A stretch of 64,000 nt of DNA from Muribaculaceae bacterium (GTDB lineage Bacteria; Bacteroidota; Bacteroidia; Bacteroidales; Muribaculaceae), in NCBI GenBank assembly GCA_022509125.1, contig JAFLTU010000002.1:1-64000 (forward strand), given 5' to 3'. A program made the position numbers and the translations under genes. Positions 38,549 through 46,794 of the stretch are shown here, in pieces. Position 1 is the stretch's first letter. Each line of letters begins with the position of its first letter. The notes below the pieces were generated by a model. The model had not been told where the DNA came from, made no database searches, and saw only the letters and a program-made list of their open reading frames with translations.

Positions 38549-39550
38549 ATGTTGAAACATATAAGAATATTTTTTCTGATTTTGTCTTTTAGTCTTGCCG
38601 GAGCGACGGGGAGAGGAGCCAATCTCTCAATCACTGCAAGGCTTGACTCGGTCAACGTCTTGATGGGTAATCTCAATACGTTGCATCTTGAAGTGGTGGA
38701 AAATGTCGGGACACAAGGGCGGCTCAATATATTTCAAGAAATAGATAGAGCCAGGGGATATGCTGCCCTCTGTGGCGACAGCGTAGAATTAAGCACCTCC
38801 TACAAGATTGATACCCTTGAGTTGGGCTCGGGCAAAGTGCAACTGAATTATTCCATACCTGTTCAGGCCTTCGATTCAGGCACATATACTCTTCCTCGGT
38901 TTGTCTATTATGCGGGAAGAGACTCTGCTATGTCGAATTCATTGACCTTCAATGTCTATCCTGTCGATGTCACTGCCGAGGATCCGATAGCAGGGTTTGC
39001 TCCAGTGGTAGGACCCGACGGGAGCAGGTTTTATGACTGGTTGCCCGACTGGTTGCTCGATTTCTGGTGGATATGGCTCGTGATTTTCCTTGCTATTTGT
39101 GCATTCCTTTATGGCATGAAGAATTTCAAGAGGCAAACTCTCCCCTTCATTTCACCAAAAGTTTTACCCAAACCCTGGGAAATTGCATTGGGTTCTTTGC
39201 AGCGGCTTAAAACCCGCAAACTTTGGGAGCAAGGAATGGAGAAGGAGTATTTCACCGAGCTCACCGATATCCTACGTGTCTATCTCTTTGAGAGATTTGG
39301 CATCAATGCCATGGAGATGACAACTAAACAGATAATGGATAAAATCTACGACAGTGATTTGCGTGCGAAGAAAGACTACGTTAAACAAATCTTGAATGTT
39401 GCGGATTTTGTGAAGTTTGCAAAAGTTAGACCTTTGCCTGCCGACAGTATAGCGGCCTATGATAATGCAGTGAAATTTGTGGAGGAGACAATCCCGAGTG
39501 AATCCGTCGGAGAGGGTTTAGAACAAACACAGGAAGGAGGGGATGAGTGA
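38549..39550 (+). CDS. Bat-operon-associated membrane protein, hypothetical
   Basis: Signal peptide, one TM after an extracytoplasmic beta domain, cytoplasmic tail; between DUF58 and BatA genes. Confidence 0.75.
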   Translation: MLKHIRIFFLILSFSLAGATGRGANLSITARLDSVNVLMGNLNTLHLEVVENVGTQGRLNIFQEIDRARGYAALCGDSVELSTSYKIDTLELGSGKVQLNYSIPVQAFDSGTYTLPRFVYYAGRDSAMSNSLTFNVYPVDVTAEDPIAGFAPVVGPDGSRFYDWLPDWLLDFWWIWLVIFLAICAFLYGMKNFKRQTLPFISPKVLPKPWEIALGSLQRLKTRKLWEQGMEKEYFTELTDILRVYLFERFGINAMEMTTKQIMDKIYDSDLRAKKDYVKQILNVADFVKFAKVRPLPADSIAAYDNAVKFVEETIPSESVGEGLEQTQEGGDE

Positions 39551-40521
39551 TGAAACATCCCGGCCTGCTTTTTCTTTTTTTACTTTATGTGCCTTTAATA
39601 GCATGGTACATATGGAAACACCGGAACGCCAACCCTTCGCTTGGGATTTCGACCTTAATGCCTGTAGCAAAATTGCCAGTGTCGTGGAAGCAATGGCTTC
39701 TCCATTTCTGTTTTGCATTGCAACTGGTAGCGATAGGAGGGTTAATAGTTGCCCTTGCCCGACCCCAGACACATGATAATTTCAACACTTCCCGTATTAA
39801 CGGGACAGATATAGTCTTGGCTTTGGATATCTCCGGAAGTATGATGGCAAAGGATTTCACCCCTTCGAGGTTTGCGGCTGCTAAGGATGTTGCTTCGAAA
39901 TTTGTCAACCATCGTGAACATGACAATATGGGTCTGGTGGTTTTTGCAGGAGAAAGCTTATCTCTGATGCCGCTGACCAACGACCGGGGAGCCCTTATCA
40001 ATGCTATCGATAATATCAACATGGGAGATCTCACTGACGGCACAGCCATAGGCGATGGATTGGTCAGCGCTATAAACCGCATAGTGTCGGGAAAGGCAAG
40101 ATCGAAGAGTATAATCCTTTTGACCGACGGAACGAACAATGCAGGAGAGGTGCCTCCAGCTACAGCGGCCCAAATCGCCAAGCAAAAGGGTGTGAGGGTT
40201 TATACAATCGGAGTGGGCACCAACGGGAGCATCAAAATACCCGATCCTTACGGCTTTTCTTCAACCACTATAGAGACGAAAATCGACGAGGAATCTCTCA
40301 AGGAAATAGCCCAGGTGACTAACGGGAAATATTTCCGGGCTAAGGATGAGAAGGTTTTAAGGAAGGTTTTCGATGAAATCGATAAGTTGGAAAAAAGTGT
40401 GCTCGATGTTGACAGGTTTACTTACACAGAAGAGAATTTTGAACCTTGGATTCTGCTCTCCCTCTGTTCATTGGGCCTTTATCTTCTCTTAAGATACACT
40501 ATTTTAAGAAGAATTCCCTAA
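39550..40521 (+). CDS. batA: von Willebrand factor A protein, BatA-like
   Basis: VLALDISGSMMAKDF MIDAS, LLTDGTNNAGE; N- and C-terminal TMs; ATG at 39550 overlaps preceding TGA. Confidence 0.9.
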   Translation: MKHPGLLFLFLLYVPLIAWYIWKHRNANPSLGISTLMPVAKLPVSWKQWLLHFCFALQLVAIGGLIVALARPQTHDNFNTSRINGTDIVLALDISGSMMAKDFTPSRFAAAKDVASKFVNHREHDNMGLVVFAGESLSLMPLTNDRGALINAIDNINMGDLTDGTAIGDGLVSAINRIVSGKARSKSIILLTDGTNNAGEVPPATAAQIAKQKGVRVYTIGVGTNGSIKIPDPYGFSSTTIETKIDEESLKEIAQVTNGKYFRAKDEKVLRKVFDEIDKLEKSVLDVDRFTYTEENFEPWILLSLCSLGLYLLLRYTILRRIP

Positions 40522-40567
40522 TGGAAGAAAATGACGGGATGTAACAATATTTATAGAAGGAACACAA

Positions 40568-41614
40568 ATGTTTAGTTTCGCACATAGCGGTCTTTTATTT
40601 CTACTGCTGCTCATACCCTTTTTTGTCATTTTGTATGCATGGGCACGGTATGCAAGAAACAGGAAACTGAAGAAATTCGGGAATCCGGCCACTCTTTCTC
40701 CCTTGATGCCGGAAGTTTCGCCCTTCAAGCCACCTTTGAAACTCACCATAGAAATGGCGGCTCTTTTTCTGATAATATTCTGCCTGGCCAGACCTTGGGG
40801 AGGTGTAAAAGACGAAAAAACCGTGAAAGAGGGTATTGAGGTGATTATCGCCGTTGATGCAAGTAATTCCATGTATGCCTCATCCACGTCTGACGAAAAA
40901 GGTAGCGACCGAATGCGCACAGCTAAACTGATGCTTGAAAAACTAATCAATCGACTCGACAACGATAGAGTGGGCTTGATTGTCTATGCCGGTGACGCCT
41001 ATACGCTAATTCCTGTAACCAATGATTATGTGTCGGCAAAAATGTTTTTGAATTCGATCGATCCCTCTCAGATAGACAATCAGGGCACTGACATATCATC
41101 GGCCATAAGAATGGCAACAACTTCTTTTAGCGAGGATAAAAACATTGGGAAGGCCATAATATTGATAACTGATGCCGATGAGCTGGAAGACGAGCAAGGG
41201 GTCATGGCGGCAGCCCAGAAAGCAGCCCACGACGGAATTCAGATTGACGTGGTCGGTCTCGGGAGCAGCGTGGCAGTGCCTATCCCCTTGAAAAACGGTG
41301 GATATTTAATGGATCCCTTCACGGGGGAGAGAGCCATGACCGCTTTAAACGAAGACTTGGCTGCCGCTATAGCTCAAGCAGGACATGGAATATATGTGAA
41401 TGCTTCCAACCGGGAGGCTCTCAATGAGCTCGACAAGCAATTGGAAACCCTCAAGAAAGCATCATTGGAGTCGAATATTTCGGCTGTACACGATGAAATA
41501 TTTCCCATTTTTGCTGTTTTTGCATTGGCTTTGCTCGTATTAGACATTTTTATCCTCGATCGAAAAATCGGATGGCTGGATAAAATCACCTTCTTTAAGA
41601 AAGAGTCTGCATGA
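40568..41614 (+). CDS. batB: von Willebrand factor A protein, BatB-like
   Basis: IIAVDASNSMYAS, NRLDNDRVGLIVYAGDAYTLIPVTNDY, LITDADELED. Confidence 0.9.
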   Translation: MFSFAHSGLLFLLLLIPFFVILYAWARYARNRKLKKFGNPATLSPLMPEVSPFKPPLKLTIEMAALFLIIFCLARPWGGVKDEKTVKEGIEVIIAVDASNSMYASSTSDEKGSDRMRTAKLMLEKLINRLDNDRVGLIVYAGDAYTLIPVTNDYVSAKMFLNSIDPSQIDNQGTDISSAIRMATTSFSEDKNIGKAIILITDADELEDEQGVMAAAQKAAHDGIQIDVVGLGSSVAVPIPLKNGGYLMDPFTGERAMTALNEDLAAAIAQAGHGIYVNASNREALNELDKQLETLKKASLESNISAVHDEIFPIFAVFALALLVLDIFILDRKIGWLDKITFFKKESA

Positions 41615-42402
41615 AAAAATATATAAAGTTACTGATAACAGTTGCTCTATGCATTGCATCAGGGAGCTCTATGATGTTGGCGGCCGACAAAGAAGAAACA
41701 ACGGTTTCAACCAAAAAAGAGCGTAACCGGATCACGAAAGGCAATAAACTCTATGAAGAGGGAAAATATTTGGAGGCTTTACGTCAATATCAGGAGGCTC
41801 TTGAACAAAATCCGGCTTCAGTAGTAGGAAGATATAATCTTGGCCTGACCGAGATAACGGTTGGATCTAATCCCAACGACACTTCTGAAACTGCAAAAAA
41901 GATACTTGCTTCGGGACTCAAGAACATGGAACAGGTGGCAAACCTTGGGCAGCGTCGCCCTGACTTAGCATCGAAGGCCAACTATAATTTAGGAAATGTT
42001 GCTTTCAATTCCGAAGACTATCAAAAGGCAATAGACTATTACAAGAGGTCTTTACGCCTCAATCCTCAGGACGACAATGCCCGTAGAAATTTAAGGATTG
42101 CTCAATTGAAGCTTCAGAATCAAGATCAGAATCAAGATCAGAACCAGGATCAGCAGGACCAACAAGACCAACAAGATCAACAGGACCAGCAAGACCAACA
42201 GGACCAGCAAGATCAAAATCAAGACCAGAACCAGGATCAGCAAGATCAACAACAACAACCACAAGAACAGCAACTTAATCAGCAGACTGCCGAGCAGATT
42301 TTGAATGCTATAGAAAATAAAGAGAATCACACCAGGGCTCGTGTTGCCGGCCAAAATGCTGAAAAGAGCAGGCAACGCAACAAAAATCGCAAAAATTGGT
42401 AA
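41611..42402 (+). CDS. batC: TPR protein, BatC-like, with Gln/Asp low-complexity tail
   Basis: NKLYEEGKYLEALRQYQEALEQNP, YNLGNVAFNSEDYQKAIDYYKRSLRLNPQDDNARRNL; ATGA overlap with batB. Confidence 0.9.
   Translation: MKKYIKLLITVALCIASGSSMMLAADKEETTVSTKKERNRITKGNKLYEEGKYLEALRQYQEALEQNPASVVGRYNLGLTEITVGSNPNDTSETAKKILASGLKNMEQVANLGQRRPDLASKANYNLGNVAFNSEDYQKAIDYYKRSLRLNPQDDNARRNLRIAQLKLQNQDQNQDQNQDQQDQQDQQDQQDQQDQQDQQDQNQDQNQDQQDQQQQPQEQQLNQQTAEQILNAIENKENHTRARVAGQNAEKSRQRNKNRKNW
42118..42287 (+). repeat. in-frame QDQ / NQDQ codon repeat in batC
   Basis: Repeated CAAGATCAG / AACCAGGATCAG units (9 and 12 bp) encoding (N)QDQ. Confidence 0.9.
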
Positions 42403-42483
42403 AGGCCCGAAATGAGAATGTCTAAAAGTCTTACGGGGAAAAAAATCTGAGGGGCAATAGACCGGTAGCGTGTTGGCAAAGAG

Positions 42484-44307
42484 ATGATGAAAAAAATTTT
42501 TTGGATTATATTGCTTTTATTGATATCCGGGATCACGGAGTTGTGGGCCCAATCGGTGACGCTTTCAGTATCGCCGGCACGTGGCCATAGGGAAATTTCG
42601 GTGGGTGACCTTTTCTACATTACAATTAATGTGAAGGATGTGGCCGGAAATCCCGAAAAGCCTTCAGAGGTGGCAGGAGCCAAGGTGATATATTTCGACC
42701 GCACCGGTCAGTCCTCAAGTTTTTCAAGCATTAACGGAAAAGTGACCCAGAGCACGAGCTACACCTGGACCCTTACTGCACGAGCTCAACAGGAAGGGAC
42801 TTTTTCCTTTGGCCCTGTCACGGTGGGAGGTGTCAAAAGCAACACCGTCAATTATGCCATCGGAGCCCCTATGCCAACCCAAGTCCCTCCAACACAAGGC
42901 AAAGGCGCTTCTTCTCCTAATGGAGCCCAAGGTGGCGATAAACCGGAATATATTGGGAAAGGAGATGGCAATCTTTTCATGCGAGCCGAAGTTTCTCAGG
43001 CCTCAGCCTATGTGAATCAGGCTATTCTTTATACTGTTAAGTTATATTCAACCTATGATGCCATAAAATTCATTGGAGCAACCGCTTCTCCGAAATTCGA
43101 CGGCTTTGTGGTGGAAGAATCGAAAGATATCTCAACATCTCTTGAATATGAAACCTACAACGGGAAAACCTACGCCACGGCTATCATAGCTCGATATATC
43201 ATATTTCCCCAACACGAGGGGAAACTCTCAGTGAAGGGCAATACATATACCGTGAGCGTAGATCAGCGTGAATATTACAGAGACCCGTTTGGATTCTACG
43301 GCCAGATGTCTGTGTCGAAACCCATGCAACTAAACGTGACCCCTAACGAACTTACAGTCAATGTCAAGAGTTTGCCGCAACCTGTGCCACAAGATTTTTC
43401 CGGAGGTGTAGGAGATTTCAAACTCACCTCTTGGTTGCCTGTTCAAAAATTCATAACCAATCAAGTTTCCTCGATCGTTTACACTGTTGAGGGAAGCGGA
43501 AATATAAAATACGTCACTCTTCCTGATTTACAAAAAATCTATCCTTCAGAGCTGGAGGTTTATACTCCGACTACCGAATCGAATGTGAACGTGGGAAGCC
43601 ATAATGTGTCGGGAAAAGTTAAGTTTGATTATTCTTTCATGCCGTTGGAATGGGGCAATTATAGACTTCCCGACGTCAAACTTGTCTATTTCAATCCTGC
43701 TACCGGGAAATATGAAACGTCGGTGGCTCAAGGCTATTCCATTGCAGTGGAAAAGGGTAGCGGTTCGGAAAAATCACAGGTGAAAACTTCGGCCGCATTT
43801 GACCCCACACTAATGGCCGTTAAAACCAACCTTTCCTTCAACCATCGTCCATATGTCTATGGATTCTTCTATTGGTTATTTTATATAATACCAATAGGAG
43901 GAATCATTATAGCCTATGTCAGCTATAGGTCTTATCTCTCTGCCAACTCCGACCTAGTGGCTGTCAGGAGCCGCAAAGCCAACAGGATGGCTCGACGACG
44001 CCTCAAGAGAGCTTATTCATACATGAAAGCGGGAGACAAAAAAGGATTCCTGGATGAAATTCTTTCCTCTTTGTGGGGATATCTTGGCGACAAATTGAAT
44101 ATTCCCACTTCCGAGCTCAGCAGAGACAATATCACCGGGGAATTGGCTATGAGGGATGTTTCTGACGAAGAGACCAAGCAATTAATCAGGCTGATCGACG
44201 ATGTGGAATTTGAAAAGTATGCACCCGCGGCCTCTGCAACCGAAATGAATGATATCTACGACCGCACAATAGAAATGATGAACAGTCTGGAAGAGAGTTT
44301 CAAATGA
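42484..44307 (+). CDS. batD: BatD-like protein
   Basis: Signal peptide, VTLSVSPARGHREISVGDLFYITINVKD, beta domains plus TM near C-terminus; position in bat operon. Confidence 0.9.
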   Translation: MMKKIFWIILLLLISGITELWAQSVTLSVSPARGHREISVGDLFYITINVKDVAGNPEKPSEVAGAKVIYFDRTGQSSSFSSINGKVTQSTSYTWTLTARAQQEGTFSFGPVTVGGVKSNTVNYAIGAPMPTQVPPTQGKGASSPNGAQGGDKPEYIGKGDGNLFMRAEVSQASAYVNQAILYTVKLYSTYDAIKFIGATASPKFDGFVVEESKDISTSLEYETYNGKTYATAIIARYIIFPQHEGKLSVKGNTYTVSVDQREYYRDPFGFYGQMSVSKPMQLNVTPNELTVNVKSLPQPVPQDFSGGVGDFKLTSWLPVQKFITNQVSSIVYTVEGSGNIKYVTLPDLQKIYPSELEVYTPTTESNVNVGSHNVSGKVKFDYSFMPLEWGNYRLPDVKLVYFNPATGKYETSVAQGYSIAVEKGSGSEKSQVKTSAAFDPTLMAVKTNLSFNHRPYVYGFFYWLFYIIPIGGIIIAYVSYRSYLSANSDLVAVRSRKANRMARRRLKRAYSYMKAGDKKGFLDEILSSLWGYLGDKLNIPTSELSRDNITGELAMRDVSDEETKQLIRLIDDVEFEKYAPAASATEMNDIYDRTIEMMNSLEESFK

Positions 44308-45134
44308 CAATCAAAATGAAAAGCATAAGATTCATAATATTTTTGATTGCAGTTTCGGTTGCTTCGCTCTCTGCACGCAGTCAAGAACCTACAATCGGAA
44401 TGGCTGATTCGGCCTATAATTCGGGGAATTACCGGAGAGCTATAGAAGCCTATAACGCAGTGGCTGAAACCCAAGGCGTCTCGGCCCCATTATTGTTTAA
44501 TCTGGGGAACGCCTATCTTCAGGATGGCGATTATGGCAATGCCATGTTAAGCTATCAAAGGGCGCATAAACTTGATCCCTCCAATAAAAGGATAAAGACG
44601 AATCTTGCCTATCTCACCGGTAAGGTGGAAGATGCCAACAAGGCTGAACAAAAGGGGAAAAGAAAGAAAGTGACAGAAGACACGCCGAATTTTTTTCAAA
44701 GCGTCAACACCACTATCAGTCGCAACACATCGAGCAACACTTGGGCAGCCTGGGCGGCAGGCAGTTTTCTCCTTTTTTCCGGATGTGTCTGCTTGTATCT
44801 ATTCAGCTCCAACGTGATGTTACGAAAAACAGGTTTTTTCGGAGGATTCATTCTTTTAGGTATCAGCATGGTGACTCTTGTTTGTGCCTATGCCGGAGCC
44901 GCTGAGGCTGAGAGTCACGACTATGGAGTAGTGGTGGCCTATAAAGCCATGTTGCAGACCGAACCTTCACAAGAAGCGGATTCCGAAAAAAACGAAGGGG
45001 TCTTGACCCGAGGCACCACAGTCAGAATTATCTCCGAGGAGACCGACGCTGAAGGGAGGGTCAATTGGTATAAAGTAAGGCTCAATTCCGATTATATCGG
45101 TTGGCTTGAGGCAAAAGATGTAACTGTGTTTTAA
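44304..45134 (+). CDS. batE: BatE-like TPR protein with C-terminal SH3-like region
   Basis: Signal peptide, TPR (ADSAYNSGNYRRAIEAYNAVAE), TMs, C-terminal GVLTRGTTVRIISEETDAEGRVNWYKVRLNSDYIGWLEAKDV. Confidence 0.88.
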   Translation: MTIKMKSIRFIIFLIAVSVASLSARSQEPTIGMADSAYNSGNYRRAIEAYNAVAETQGVSAPLLFNLGNAYLQDGDYGNAMLSYQRAHKLDPSNKRIKTNLAYLTGKVEDANKAEQKGKRKKVTEDTPNFFQSVNTTISRNTSSNTWAAWAAGSFLLFSGCVCLYLFSSNVMLRKTGFFGGFILLGISMVTLVCAYAGAAEAESHDYGVVVAYKAMLQTEPSQEADSEKNEGVLTRGTTVRIISEETDAEGRVNWYKVRLNSDYIGWLEAKDVTVF

Positions 45135-45242
45135 GTTATATGTTGTAAAACACACGCATATAAATACTCTTTTCTTTGCAAAAGGGGGAAATAATCTTTA
45201 AATTAGCAAAGTAAAACCAGCCAACAAATAAAAATTAAAGAT

Positions 45243-45503
45243 ATGAGTAAAACAATCACATTCAACGAGCTCCGCAGGCTCAAAGACAGCCTTCCCGATG
45301 GGGCTACCCATCGGATTGCCGATGAACTCAATCTCACGGTTCAAACAGTGAGAAATTATTTTGGAGGAGTCAACTATCAGTTTGGTAAAAATGTCGGCAT
45401 GCACATCGAACCGGGGCCCGATGGAGGTATTGTAGTGCTTGATGACACCACTATCTACGATATGGCAGTTAAAATCCTTGAAGAACAAAACAAGGAGGAC
45501 TGA
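45243..45503 (+). CDS. small DNA-binding-like protein, hypothetical
   Basis: HTH-like segment THRIADELNLTVQTVRNYFGGVNYQFGKN. Confidence 0.65.
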   Translation: MSKTITFNELRRLKDSLPDGATHRIADELNLTVQTVRNYFGGVNYQFGKNVGMHIEPGPDGGIVVLDDTTIYDMAVKILEEQNKED

Positions 45504-45561
45504 ACAAATTTTCAGCAACGTCATCAATTATAGACTCGACAAATTAATAAACAACATTTAT

Positions 45562-45588
45562 GGCGTTTCGGAATTTTTCCGAAACGCC
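45562..45588 (+). terminator. perfect hairpin directly upstream of USP-like gene; terminator or translational control element
   Basis: GGCGTTTCGG-AATTTTT-CCGAAACGCC, ends 10 nt before ATG at 45599. Confidence 0.6.
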
Positions 45589-45598
45589 TTTATGACAT

Positions 45599-46735
45599 AT
45601 GGACGACAAATTCATAACCTTGGCCATCCATACCCCGGAACATGCCATGGCCCTCAAGCGTATCCTCGAAGCTCATGGAATGGAGGTGAAGCTACATAAG
45701 TATGTAGCCTCTTCCGCTCCAATTGCAGTGGGAGTAAGAGTAATGATCTGTGAGAAAGACCTTCCGATGGCTCTTAAAGTTACAGAGAGTATCGAGCATT
45801 TGTCGACTTTAAACCTCGACAATATCCTTTCGGGCCACAAGGGAGAGTTGCTTCTACCGGTGGATTTCAATGAATATTGCCTTTGCGCTTGCAAGGCCGG
45901 TTTTGACATAGCTGCACATCTGCAATTGCAACCGGTGTTGATCCATGCTTATCCCACTCCGATTTTTAATCCTTCATTCTCTTTAGACGAGGCTGCCAAC
46001 CTGGGAGTTGACAATTCTTTGGAGGAAGAATACAACGAGGCCGAAATGAATCGGGATTTCCAGAAACAGGGACGCAAAAAAATGAAGGATCTCATTTCCA
46101 AACTCCATGAAGAGCAGAAAAACGGGAATATACCTGATTTGAATTTCAAAGCCTTGATGGAAGATGGAGTGGCCGAAGATGTCATCAAAGAATATTGCCG
46201 GATGTCGCCTCCGGCTCTGGTAGTAATGGTGACCAGGGCTAAGGAGAAAAAGGGAGAACAGCTTATCGGCAGCGTCACGGCTGAAGTGCTCGACGATTGC
46301 AAGGTGCCGGTGCTCTCCATACCAGAAAACTGTAACTTCACTTTAATCAAAAACCTCAAGGAGGTGATTTTTCTTTGCAATATCGACCAACATGATCTGA
46401 TTGCGGTCGACACCTTCATGAGGATGTTTGACTATCCCGACGTAAATATCACTCTGATACCCGTCAATGAAAAATCTGACAAGCAAATAAAGACTAAATT
46501 GATTAGTCTTAAGAATTTCTTCAGCAAGACATATCCGGCCGCTCATTTCTCTACAGCGATTTTCCCGGCAAAGACCTTCATGGCAGATTTTAATCATTAT
46601 GAGTCTCAGCGTGGCACGGAACTTATAGTGGTGCCTAACCGTCGGAAAAATGCTTTCATGCGGTTATTCAATCCCGGCATTGCCCACCGGCTCCTCTTTG
46701 AACGTGACCTCCCGTTGCTCGCTTTGCCGATTTGA
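45599..46735 (+). CDS. universal-stress-protein-like tandem domains with N-terminal DUF2007-like segment
   Basis: N-terminal HTPEHAMALKRILEAHGMEVKLHKY; two halves ending VLDDCKVPVLSIPEN and LLFERDLPLLALPI, typical of USP-like domains. Confidence 0.7.
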   Translation: MDDKFITLAIHTPEHAMALKRILEAHGMEVKLHKYVASSAPIAVGVRVMICEKDLPMALKVTESIEHLSTLNLDNILSGHKGELLLPVDFNEYCLCACKAGFDIAAHLQLQPVLIHAYPTPIFNPSFSLDEAANLGVDNSLEEEYNEAEMNRDFQKQGRKKMKDLISKLHEEQKNGNIPDLNFKALMEDGVAEDVIKEYCRMSPPALVVMVTRAKEKKGEQLIGSVTAEVLDDCKVPVLSIPENCNFTLIKNLKEVIFLCNIDQHDLIAVDTFMRMFDYPDVNITLIPVNEKSDKQIKTKLISLKNFFSKTYPAAHFSTAIFPAKTFMADFNHYESQRGTELIVVPNRRKNAFMRLFNPGIAHRLLFERDLPLLALPI

Positions 46736-46794
46736 AAACCTTTCTTTGCCTATCAAAAAAGAGAGTCTTTTTTTTAATTCGAAATATAATTATC

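Noticed and set aside
39543-39776. 77-aa plus-strand ORF inside batA start
   Set aside because: Out-of-frame overlap with BatA, which has TM and MIDAS motifs in the main frame.
42118-42287. Regular repeat array considered as CRISPR
   Set aside because: Units are 9-12 bp, in frame, contiguous with no spacers, and encode a Gln/Asp tail; no cas genes nearby.
42059-42375. Minus-strand Leu/Val/Gly-rich ORFs across the batC repeat
   Set aside because: Artefact of reading the QDQ codon repeat in other frames; no promoter or independent evidence.
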